Origin: CAZWCX01 sp964632945
GTDB lineage: Bacteria > Planctomycetota > MHYJ01 > WSZJ01 > CAZWCX01
Direction of reading: 5' to 3'
Length of the DNA: 45,958 nucleotides
Assembly (NCBI GenBank): GCA_964632945.1
Contig: CAZWCX010000052.1
Coordinates: 1 to 45,958, forward strand
The position numbers were made by a program, and so were the translations under genes. Under the pieces are notes generated by a model that saw nothing but the letters and a program-made list of their open reading frames with translations, did not search any database and was not told the origin of the DNA. Positions 23,826-33,034 of this stretch are shown here, one piece after another; the first letter of the stretch is position 1, and every line of letters begins with the position of its first letter.

Positions 23826-23853
23826 ATTATATCCTACCGAAACTCATCGTCAA
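23826..23853 (-). promoter_or_regulatory. Sigma70-type promoter heading the PilZ-to-glmM run
   Basis: On the minus strand TTGACG (23848-23853) and a perfect TATAAT (23826-23831) are 16 nt apart, with a predicted start near 23819 and a leader of about 24 nt. The next nine genes on this strand are separated by at most 105 nt, so this may be the main promoter for all of them. Confidence 0.8.
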
Positions 23854-23924
23854 GGTATCCGAAAAGCAGGACGGGCACCGGGGCGTACGCCGCCCCCGCG
23901 CCCGACCGCCCGAAGTCCTTGAAG

Positions 23925-24326
23925 TCACTGGAGAAGCTGGATCAGCCTCTCACGATTCCGGTCCACGACGAAGACGATTTCCATGACCCGATGGTCGCGC
24001 CAGCCCGGGGCGTGCCGAAGGCACCACTCCCGCGCGATCAGCTTTCGGTCCGGCTCCCTTCCGATCGTTTCGCCCCGGATCCAGATCTCCCGCTCAATCT
24101 CGGCCAGTTGCGCCTTGATCTCTTCCGCGGGATTGATGGACCGGATTTGCATGATGTACATCTTGAGCACGACCTCGTCGGAGGGGGGAGTGCCCTTGAG
24201 CCGGAGCCTCTCCTTGAACTTGAGGATCTGTTCCCTGTGGTTCTTGACGAACACCTCGAGGTCGGCGCGGATGCGATCGAACTTGCCCGCGGCATAGTCG
24301 CGTTCGAGCTCGTCGATCTCCGTCAT
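23925..24326 (-). CDS. Small conserved-looking protein of unknown function
   Basis: The 133-residue product is highly charged and mostly helical in its first 80 residues (DELERDYAAGKFDRIRADLEVF, then LKFKERLRL and IKAQLAEIEREIWIRGE). It ends in a mixed stretch with REWCLRHAPGWRDHRVMEIVFVVDRNRERL. There is no signal peptide or membrane helix. ATG 24326 has GGAG 9 nt upstream and the open frame beyond it is non-coding in character. It has its own promoter (24357-24386). I do not recognise a family. Confidence 0.65.
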   Translation of the reverse strand: MTEIDELERDYAAGKFDRIRADLEVFVKNHREQILKFKERLRLKGTPPSDEVVLKMYIMQIRSINPAEEIKAQLAEIEREIWIRGETIGREPDRKLIAREWCLRHAPGWRDHRVMEIVFVVDRNRERLIQLLQ

Positions 24327-24356
24327 CCGGCAATTCTCCGAAGGACAATTCGTGAG

Positions 24357-24386
24357 AGGATACCGACGGCGGTGGAGGACTGTCAA
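24357..24386 (-). promoter_or_regulatory. Candidate sigma70 promoter of the 133-residue gene
   Basis: On the minus strand a perfect TTGACA (24381-24386) is followed after 18 nt by TATCCT (24357-24362). The predicted start is about 24350, giving a 24-nt leader. The spacer is one base longer than ideal. Confidence 0.55.
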
Positions 24387-24724
24387 GAAACGACCCCGGG
24401 CCCGGAGATCCGGACGCGGAAAATCTCCGCCGGCGAACGCTCGGTACCGCTCGCCCGGACGCTCACGGGGAGAAATCCCCCCGCGGACGCGCGCGACCCT
24501 CTCCGCGAGCGGGGGGGGGGGCGTCCCCCAAGCCGGGAGGAGGGGGGCTGCGAGCGAAGACGCGGCGTGGGCGCTCGCGGGAAGCGCGGGGGAGGGGTCT
24601 TGACGCGGCGCGGATCGCCCCAGATGGGCAGGAAGGTGCAGGGCGGCAAAGATGAGATCCCGGAGCAAAGGGGGGTCGCCCTGGATCGGGGAGGCGCCGT
24701 GCAGCGGCCGTGTCTGCGAGTTCG
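24387..24724. other. GC-rich intergenic stretch with an 11-G homopolymer
   Basis: There is no supported gene between the promoter of the 133-residue gene and the sensor-kinase stop. An uninterrupted run of 11 G occupies 24511-24521, long enough for polymerase slippage. Open frames across it are low-complexity. No clear terminator hairpin for the kinase gene was found. Confidence 0.5.
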
Positions 24725-26248
<1,524 letters not shown>

Positions 26249-26284
26249 GTCAGCGGGCCCCCGCGCGCGGGATGGCGCGCCCTC

Positions 26285-26313
26285 ATCATAACCACGCGCT
26301 CCATCCGGCGCAA
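26285..26313 (-). promoter_or_regulatory. Candidate promoter of the sensor-kinase gene
   Basis: On the minus strand TATGAT (26285-26290) lies 17 nt after TTGCGC (26308-26313). The -10 is good, the -35 only half matches. The predicted start near 26278 leaves a short leader of about 30 nt. Confidence 0.4.
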
Positions 26314-26356
26314 GCCCGTTCCCGGATGGGGGATGGGGCCGGCTCCGGCGGCGAGT

Positions 26357-26395
26357 CCGAAAACACCGCGGACGCCCCCGTGAAGAGGGCGTCCG
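26357..26395 (-). terminator. Intrinsic terminator of the pilB-pilC operon
   Basis: CGGACGCCC (26369-26377) and GGGCGTCCG (26387-26395) form a perfect 9-bp stem with a 9-nt loop. On the minus strand the stem is followed by GGTGTTTTCGG. It lies 40 nt after the pilC stop. The same 14-nt tail (plus-strand CCGAAAACACCGCG, 26357-26370) recurs exactly at 44708-44721 beside another terminator. Confidence 0.75.
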
Positions 26396-26434
26396 GCGGA
26401 CGATGGCGCGCGAAGAGGGCGCGACGGAGCCGCG

Positions 26435-27670
26435 CTAACCCATGCCCTTGATCAGGTCGACCAGCGGCAAGAACAGCGCGATGACGATGAAGCCGATCGT
26501 GCCGCCCATTCCGATGATCAACGCGGGTTCGAGGATGCTCATGAGCGCCCCGACCGCCGCGTCGACTTCGTCGTCGAAGTTGTCGGCGACCTTGATCAAC
26601 ATCTTGTCGAGTTCGCCGGTTTCTTCACCGACGTCGATCATGTTGATCACGAGGTCGTCGAACACTTTGGTTTGCGCCAACGGTTCCGCGATGCTTTCGC
26701 CTTCGCGGATCGAATCGTGCACCGTTTGAATGGCGGCCGCGATGACCTCATTGCCGACCGCGTTCTTGACGATCGCCAGGGCCTCGAGAATCGGCACGCC
26801 CGAAGTGATCAGCGTACCGAGGGTGCGGCAGAACCGCGAGACCGTCGACTTCTTGATGATGGTGCCGAACATCGGCATGCCCAGTTTGAACCGGTCGATG
26901 GCGATTCGCCCGGCCTTGTTCTTGCCGATGAACTTGATCGCCATCCAGCCGGCCACCGGGAAGCCCGGGATCAGGAACCAGTAGTTGGCCACGAAGCGGC
27001 TCAGCTTGAGCAGGGCGTCGGTCAGGGGAGGGAGCTGCTTGCCCAGGTCGCTGAACACCTTTTCGAACGACGGGATCACGTACACCATGATGCCCGTCAC
27101 GATGATGACCGCGACGCTGATGACGGCGGCCGGATAGATCGACGCGCCGATGACCTTGCGCTTCAGCTTTTCGGCCTTTTCCATGAACGAGGCGAGACGA
27201 TTGAGGATGGTATCGAGCACGCCGCCCGCTTCGCCGGCCTTGATCATGTTCACGTAGAGGCGGTCGAACGCCTTGGGGTGCTTGGCCATGGCTTCCGAGA
27301 GGGAACTGCCGGTCTCGACGTCCTCGGCCACCTGGCCGACGATGATCTTGAGGAGACACGGCTTCATCTGGCCTTCCAGGATCTTGAGGGAGCGCACAAT
27401 GGGCAGACCCGCGTCCTGCAGGATCGAGAGCTGCTGGGTGAAGGCGCAGAGCTGCTTGCTGCTGACGCCGCCGAATACGAAGCCGCCCTTCTTCTTGGCG
27501 ACGCCCTGCCGGTTGGCCGCCCCGCCCACTCCGGCCTTTTCCTTCACGTTCGTGGGGAAGTAGCCCATGGAGTGGACCTTGCTGATCGCCTCCTGGGTAT
27601 TGGTGGCCTCGACCTCGGCCTTGATCTTCTTCCCCTTGTTGTCTACTGCCTCGTAGGCAAAGACTGGCAT
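26435..27670 (-). CDS. pilC: Type IV pilus / type II secretion inner-membrane platform protein PilC
   Basis: The 411-residue protein has full PilC/GspF length. The N-terminal part (PVFAYEAVDNKGKKIKAEVEA) is followed by two T2SSF domains (about 70-195 and 270-395), each with the FTQQLSILQDAGLPI-type helix pair and the GE.GG/GEETGEL motif. Hydrophobic segments lie after each. It sits in the inner membrane and couples PilB to pilin polymerisation. It starts 104 nt after the pilB stop and shares its promoter. The ATG is conserved in the family (MPVFAYEA). Confidence 0.95.
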   Translation of the reverse strand: MPVFAYEAVDNKGKKIKAEVEATNTQEAISKVHSMGYFPTNVKEKAGVGGAANRQGVAKKKGGFVFGGVSSKQLCAFTQQLSILQDAGLPIVRSLKILEGQMKPCLLKIIVGQVAEDVETGSSLSEAMAKHPKAFDRLYVNMIKAGEAGGVLDTILNRLASFMEKAEKLKRKVIGASIYPAAVISVAVIIVTGIMVYVIPSFEKVFSDLGKQLPPLTDALLKLSRFVANYWFLIPGFPVAGWMAIKFIGKNKAGRIAIDRFKLGMPMFGTIIKKSTVSRFCRTLGTLITSGVPILEALAIVKNAVGNEVIAAAIQTVHDSIREGESIAEPLAQTKVFDDLVINMIDVGEETGELDKMLIKVADNFDDEVDAAVGALMSILEPALIIGMGGTIGFIVIALFLPLVDLIKGMG

Positions 27671-27774
27671 TGGATCCTCCCTTCGCGCTGTCCCGTTATC
27701 CCCTTGGCGTTCCCGGTTGCCGCGTCCCCCGGCGGGCCGCGCGGCGGACCGGGGACGCCAAGGACGTCTATCGT

Positions 27775-29511
27775 TTACCCACCGAACAGGGTCTCACGCA
27801 CGACTTCTTCGATGGTCGACACGCCGTCGAAGATCGCGAGCAGCCCCGATTCGCGGAGCGTCCGCATTCCCTGCTCGCGGGCGAGGGTGCGGATCTTTTC
27901 CGTCGAGGCGTTGGTCATGACCATCTCCTTGATCTTCTGCGTCACCAGCATGATTTCGAAGATGGCATTGCGGCCTTTGTAGCCGCTGTTGTTGCAATTC
28001 TGGCAGCCGCGCCCGAAGCAGAACTCCTTGTCCTGCAGGACTTCCTTGGGCAACTGCAATTCGAGCAGCACTTCCTCGGGCGGCTCGTACCGTTCCTTGC
28101 ACTTCACGCAGATCTTGCGCACCAGGCGCTGGGCGACGATGGCCTCGAGACAGGCGGTCACGAGGAACGGTTCCACCCCCAGATCGATGAGGCGCGTGAT
28201 GGCGGAAGGCGCGTCGTTGGTGTGCAGGGTGGTGAACACCAAGTGTCCCGTGAGCGCGGCTTCGACCGCGATGCCGGCCGTTTCCAGGTCGCGGACCTCG
28301 CCCACCAGGATGATGTCCGGGTCCTGGCGAAGGATGGCGCGCAGCGCCGACGCGTAGGTCAGGCCCACGTCGGGGTTGACCTGGCACTGCATGATACCGT
28401 CGAGGTCGTACTCGACCGGGTCTTCGGTGGTGATGATCTTCCAGGTGATTTCGTTGACGTAGTTCAGGCAGGAGTAGAGGGTGGTCGTCTTGCCCGACCC
28501 GGTCGGGCCGGTGACCACGATGACCCCGTTCGGCAGGTTGATCAGCTGCTGCATCAACTTGGTTTCGTCTTCGCGCAGCCCGATGTTTTCCATGTCGAGC
28601 GAAACCACCGACCGGTCGAGGACGCGCATGACCACCGACTCGCCGAACATGGTCGGCAGGGTGGAGACGCGCAGGTCGACGGGCTTCCCGCCGATGTTCA
28701 ACATGATGCGGCCGTCCTGGGGGAGCCGCGTCTCGGAGATGTCGAGATTCGACATGACCTTGATACGCGCGACCAGGGAGATCGCGAGGTGCAGCGGGGG
28801 CGGCATCATTTCGTAGAGCACGCCGTCGACCCGGTACCGCACCTTGAATTCGGTCTCGAACGGTTCGAAGTGGACGTCGCTGGCCTGGTCCTTGATGGCC
28901 TGCAGCAGGATCAGGTTGAGCAGCTTGACGACCGGGGCGGAGGCGGCCATCTGCTCGACATTGGTGATGTCGAACGCCTTGACCTTGCCGCCGATCTTCA
29001 TGTCGTCATCCCCGCCGGCACCCGCCGCCGCGGTGGCATCGCCCATGGTCTTGAGGATGTCGTCCACCGTTTCGGTCTGGCCGGCGTAGTAGCTTTCCAG
29101 GGCTTTCTCGACCGCGGCCTCGTTGGAGACCGCCCCCTGGACTTCGCAATTGAGCATGAAGCGGAGGTCGTCGAGCACCGACACGTTCAGGGGGTCGGCC
29201 ATCGCCACCGTAAGGGTGTTGTTTTCGAACTTGATCGGCACGACCTTGTAGACCTTCGCCATAGTCGGGGAGACCTTGGCGATCACCTCGCGGTTGACCT
29301 CGATCTCCTCGAGGTTGACGACCTCCATGCCGACCTGGGCGCCGAGGGCGAGGAGCATTTCCTCCTCGGTCACGTACCCGAGCTCCACGAGGATGCGCCC
29401 GAGCGCCCCGCCGCTCTCCCGTTGGATCGCAAGGGCCTCCTGAATCTGACCCTCGGTCACCAGTTCCATTTCTTTCAGGAGCTGGCCCAGCGGCTTTTGC
29501 GGCGTGTACAT
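27775..29511 (-). CDS. pilB: Type IV pilus assembly / type II secretion ATPase PilB/GspE
   Basis: The 578-residue hexameric ATPase powers pilus extension or secretion. The first 140 residues hold an MshEN-type domain with two consecutive motifs of the LGQLLKE.. / GALGRILVELGYVTEEEM kind, which in MshE and related ATPases bind c-di-GMP. The ATPase core has Walker A GPTGSGKT (about 334-341), an Asp box, Walker B ILVGEVRD and the His box TTLHTNDAPSA. A zinc knuckle of four cysteines (CVKC, then CFGRGCQNC) is typical of GspE/PilB. ATG 29511 follows GAGGGG by 8 nt; the frame is open upstream, but that part crosses the promoter. No pilT retraction ATPase is in the window. Confidence 0.95.
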   Translation of the reverse strand: MYTPQKPLGQLLKEMELVTEGQIQEALAIQRESGGALGRILVELGYVTEEEMLLALGAQVGMEVVNLEEIEVNREVIAKVSPTMAKVYKVVPIKFENNTLTVAMADPLNVSVLDDLRFMLNCEVQGAVSNEAAVEKALESYYAGQTETVDDILKTMGDATAAAGAGGDDDMKIGGKVKAFDITNVEQMAASAPVVKLLNLILLQAIKDQASDVHFEPFETEFKVRYRVDGVLYEMMPPPLHLAISLVARIKVMSNLDISETRLPQDGRIMLNIGGKPVDLRVSTLPTMFGESVVMRVLDRSVVSLDMENIGLREDETKLMQQLINLPNGVIVVTGPTGSGKTTTLYSCLNYVNEITWKIITTEDPVEYDLDGIMQCQVNPDVGLTYASALRAILRQDPDIILVGEVRDLETAGIAVEAALTGHLVFTTLHTNDAPSAITRLIDLGVEPFLVTACLEAIVAQRLVRKICVKCKERYEPPEEVLLELQLPKEVLQDKEFCFGRGCQNCNNSGYKGRNAIFEIMLVTQKIKEMVMTNASTEKIRTLAREQGMRTLRESGLLAIFDGVSTIEEVVRETLFGG

Positions 29512-29557
29512 TCCGGAGGCCCCTCGCAGGATCGTTGGACAGGACAGCGCGGGTACG

Positions 29558-29585
29558 ATTATACTTTCGTCTCCCCCCTTGTCAA
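29558..29585 (-). promoter_or_regulatory. Perfect-consensus sigma70 promoter of pilB-pilC
   Basis: On the minus strand TTGACA (29580-29585) and TATAAT (29558-29563) match consensus in all 12 positions with a 16-nt spacer. The predicted start is near 29551, giving a 40-nt leader before the pilB ATG at 29511. Confidence 0.85.
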
Positions 29586-29654
29586 AAACATTTTCCGCGC
29601 TGAACCGTGCGCCAAGCATTGACGGTAACAAGGGTTCCGTGATAGGGCCGGAGC

Positions 29655-32600
29655 ATGCGCCACAACCCCCCTGCCACGACGAGAATCCAGCACGGCTCGC
29701 TCCGCCTCGTCGATCTCGCGATGGCCCGCCCAATCACGTGCGCCATGCTGCTCTTGACCATCTTCGTCACGGGGACCATCGCCTACCAGCGCATCCCGGT
29801 ACAGTTGATGCCGTCGGGCTTCTCCCCGCCCTTCATGGGGGTCTGGCTGCCGTACCGGGAGTCTACGCCGCAAGAGGTGGAGCGGTCGATTGCGCGCCCG
29901 GTGGAAGACGTCCTCGGGACGGTCCCCGGCCTGATCACCACGCGCACGCACTGTTCCAACAACGGCTGCTGGGTCTTCCTCGGATTCCGACCCGGCATCG
30001 ACATGGACGCCGCCTACCTCGAAGTGGCCGACCGGATGGAGCGCGTCCGCTCCTCCCTTCCCTCCGACCAGGAGCGGCATTTCCTCTGGAAGTACAACCC
30101 CGGGGACGAACCGGTCGTGTGGATGGGGATCTCCTATCCGGAGGAGGCCGAGGATCCGTTCTATGCGATTTCGCATCGGGTCCAGCGCGAGCTCGAGCGG
30201 ATACCGGGGGTCGCCCGGGTGCAGATGGAGGGGATGCTGCAGCGCGTCGTCCGCATCGACATCATCCCGGAACGGGTGCGCGCGCATCGGGTCGACATGG
30301 TGAAACTGGGGGAGCAGATCCGGGAGGCGAGCTTCGCGCTCTCCAGCGGCCAGGTCACCGAGGGCGGCTACCGGTACGCGCTGCGCTCTCTCGGGCGATA
30401 CGAGTCGCTGGAGGAACTCGCGGAGATGCCGGTGGCGCCGCACCTGGTGCTCAAGGACGTCGCCACGGTCCGCTACGCCTTCTCGATCGAGGAACGCCTC
30501 GCCCGCATCAACGGCAAGCCCGCGGTCACCGCCGAGATCTTCAAGGAAAGCGGCGCCAACGCGGTCGCCGTCTGCGCGCGCGTCGCGGAGGCCGCCGGAC
30601 GGATCCTCCCGGCCATTCCGGAACTTCAGGGCTACGGGTTCCACGTCATGTTCGACCAGGGGCGCTGGATCCGCCAGTCCATCGACACCCTGCAGGGGTC
30701 GGCCCTCTGGGGCGGCGCGCTTGCGGTCATCGTCCTGCTCGCCTTTCTGCGCAGCATCCGCATCACCCTGGTCGTGGCGCTCGCGATCCCGCTCTCGATC
30801 CTCATGACCCTCGTCGTCATGTACTTCCGCGGGGGATCGTTCAACCTGGTGAGCATGATGGGCCTCACCCTCGGAGTCGGGATGCTGGTCGACAACGGCG
30901 TCGTCGTGATCGAGAGCATCTGCCAGAAGCGACAACAGGGCCTCTCGCCGCGCGAGGCTTCGCGGTTGGGTGCCGGCGAAGTCGGACTGGCGATCATCCT
31001 GGCCACGTCGACCACCCTGGTCGTGTTCCTGCCGCTCGCGCTGATGCAGGACGACGCGCAGTTCTCCTTTTTCATGGCCGAACTCGGTTCGCCGGTGTGC
31101 TGGACCCTCGTGGCCTCCCTGTTTGCCGCTCTCGTCTTCGTCCCGCTCGCGGTCGCGCTGGTGGGCGGAGAGATGAAGGCGGAAACCCGCGGGCTGCGCC
31201 GCGTGATCGACGCCTACGCGGCCGCGCTCTCCTGGACCCTGCGCCACCGCCTCGACGGCCTCCTCGTCGTCGCCGCGCTCATGGCGTCAACCTGGTACCC
31301 GATCCAGAACATCAAGAAGGTCGACCGGGTCGAAGGGGAGCCGGGCGCCATCCGTCTGCGCTTCCGCCTTCCCGCCCATTATTCCCTGGCCGAAGCCGGC
31401 GAGGCCGTCCGCCGCGTCGAGCAGGCCCTCGAACCGCACCGGGAAGAACTGCAGGTCGCCGACGTCTACGCCTCCTACCGGGCGAACCACGCGCAGGTCA
31501 TGCTGCTGCTCCGCGACCCCGATCGATGGGTGCTGCGCATGGAGGAAGTGATCGAACGGGTCAAGTCGTACCTGCCCGTCCTCCCCGGCGTGGAACTGCG
31601 CGTCAACTGGCGCGAGTCGGAGACGGGATCCGGCAACCTGTCGTTGCGGCTCTACGGCCCCGACAGCGAGGCCCTCGCGGATCTGGGCGAAGCGATCGGC
31701 AAGGCGTTGCGATCGGTGCGCGGCGTCGTCGACGTCGAAACCGAACTGGAGCGCGGCGCCGACGAGATCCGGGTTTCGGTCGACCGCGCCCTGGCGCAGC
31801 GGTACGGCGTGGAGAGCTGGACCGTCGCCGGTTCTCTCCAGTACGCGCTCCGCGGCAACCGCATGCCGGACTTTCAGGCCGGCGACAAGCAGATTCCCAT
31901 CCTCCTGCAATTCGACACCGGTCCCGCCGACGGCGTGGATCTGCTGCGCAACATCGGCGTGCGCTCCCGCGAGGGACAGGACCTCCCGGTCGGGGCGGTC
32001 GCCGGCTTCACCTTCACCCGCGGCGTGGGACGGATCCAGCGCGAAAATCGGCGCACCGCCATGACCATCAAGGTCTTCACCCGCGAAGACGACATGACCC
32101 GCCTCGAAGGGGACGTGCGGACCCGGCTGGCGCAATTCGACCTGCCGCGCGGCGTCTCCTGGGACATGGGCGAACGGTTCGAACGCATGGAGAAGCAGGC
32201 CGAGTCGTTCCTGTTCGCCATCCTCCTCGCCTGCACCTTCGTCTTCCTGCTCATGGGCGTGTTGTTCGAGTCCTTCATCCTGCCGTTCTCGGTCATCGTG
32301 TCGATTCCCTTCGCCTTCTTCGGCGTTTACTGGACGCTGTGGGCGACCGACACCCCCATGGACGTGATGGCGTCCATCGGGGTGGTGATCCTGACGGGGA
32401 TCGTGGTCAACAACGCGATCGTCCTCGTCGATCAGGTGAACCGCCTGCGAAAACAGGGGCTGCCCCGCGAACAGGCGATCGTGGAGGCGGGGCGCACCCG
32501 ATTCCGGGCCATCTGGATGACCGCGCTGACCACGATCGTCGGCCTGGTGCCGATGGCGTTCGGCGCGAGCAACATCGTCGGGGTGCCGTATTTCCCCCTG

Positions 32601-32741
32601 GGCCGCACGGTGATGGGTGGGCTGCTCGCGTCGACGGTGCTGAGCCTGGTGGTGGTCCCGCTCTTCTACACGCTGTTCGACGACCTGCGCGAGTGGGGGT
32701 TGCGCGCGGCCGGCCGCGCGGCGGGAGGGCGCGGGGGGTAG
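29655..32741 (+). CDS. RND-family efflux transporter, inner-membrane subunit
   Basis: The 1028-residue protein has the AcrB/MexB-like layout: TM1 near residue 20-40 after LRLVDLAMARPITCAML, a large periplasmic domain, TM2-6 (about 335-500), a second periplasmic domain and TM8-12 (about 855-1015). In TM4 the AcrB Asp407-Asp408 pair is Asp413-Asn414 (LVDNGVVV), and in TM10 Lys940 is Asn919 (GIVVNNAIVLVD). This D-N/N-N version of the proton relay occurs in some RND clades; the substrate is unknown. No periplasmic adaptor or TolC-like gene is adjacent, so partners must be encoded elsewhere. It is divergent from pilB; a TTGACG at 29619-29624 could be its -35, but the -10 is poor. ATG 29655 is the only plausible start before TM1. 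Confidence 0.92.
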   Translation: MRHNPPATTRIQHGSLRLVDLAMARPITCAMLLLTIFVTGTIAYQRIPVQLMPSGFSPPFMGVWLPYRESTPQEVERSIARPVEDVLGTVPGLITTRTHCSNNGCWVFLGFRPGIDMDAAYLEVADRMERVRSSLPSDQERHFLWKYNPGDEPVVWMGISYPEEAEDPFYAISHRVQRELERIPGVARVQMEGMLQRVVRIDIIPERVRAHRVDMVKLGEQIREASFALSSGQVTEGGYRYALRSLGRYESLEELAEMPVAPHLVLKDVATVRYAFSIEERLARINGKPAVTAEIFKESGANAVAVCARVAEAAGRILPAIPELQGYGFHVMFDQGRWIRQSIDTLQGSALWGGALAVIVLLAFLRSIRITLVVALAIPLSILMTLVVMYFRGGSFNLVSMMGLTLGVGMLVDNGVVVIESICQKRQQGLSPREASRLGAGEVGLAIILATSTTLVVFLPLALMQDDAQFSFFMAELGSPVCWTLVASLFAALVFVPLAVALVGGEMKAETRGLRRVIDAYAAALSWTLRHRLDGLLVVAALMASTWYPIQNIKKVDRVEGEPGAIRLRFRLPAHYSLAEAGEAVRRVEQALEPHREELQVADVYASYRANHAQVMLLLRDPDRWVLRMEEVIERVKSYLPVLPGVELRVNWRESETGSGNLSLRLYGPDSEALADLGEAIGKALRSVRGVVDVETELERGADEIRVSVDRALAQRYGVESWTVAGSLQYALRGNRMPDFQAGDKQIPILLQFDTGPADGVDLLRNIGVRSREGQDLPVGAVAGFTFTRGVGRIQRENRRTAMTIKVFTREDDMTRLEGDVRTRLAQFDLPRGVSWDMGERFERMEKQAESFLFAILLACTFVFLLMGVLFESFILPFSVIVSIPFAFFGVYWTLWATDTPMDVMASIGVVILTGIVVNNAIVLVDQVNRLRKQGLPREQAIVEAGRTRFRAIWMTALTTIVGLVPMAFGASNIVGVPYFPLGRTVMGGLLASTVLSLVVVPLFYTLFDDLREWGLRAAGRAAGGRGG

Positions 32742-32757
32742 GGCGGGGGAGCGGGCG

Positions 32758-33030
32758 CTACTTGGGCGCCGCGCCTTCCTCCGTTCCGCCGGCACGCCCG
32801 GGATCGGCGCCCATCCGCTTCGGATCGACCTGGGGCCCGGTTTCGTCGGCCCGCAGGAACAGGACGGTGGCGATCTGATCGTGGGGCACATCCCCCTTCA
32901 GCGGAGCCAGGCCGCCCCCGCACTTCACGCACGGCTTCTTCGATTCGGTCTTGCCCACCTCAAGTCGGAACAGCGTCCCGCAGGACTGGCAGACCATGAA
33001 GGCCTTCTGGGCTTTTTTTTCGTCCGCCAC
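32758..33030 (-). CDS. Small zinc-ribbon protein
   Basis: The 90-residue protein has two CxxC pairs (CQSCGTLFRLE and CVKCGGGL) that make a rubredoxin- or zinc-ribbon-like knuckle near the N terminus. A charged, proline/glycine-rich tail follows with no further structure apparent. The start is GTG 33030 with GGGAGG 8 nt upstream. The second to fourth codons create an A8 run in the mRNA (T8 at 33013-33020 on the plus strand), a possible slippage site. It starts 4 nt after the stop of the TPR gene, so the two are coupled. Confidence 0.75.
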   Translation of the reverse strand: MADEKKAQKAFMVCQSCGTLFRLEVGKTESKKPCVKCGGGLAPLKGDVPHDQIATVLFLRADETGPQVDPKRMGADPGRAGGTEEGAAPK

Positions 33031-33034
33031 GGAA

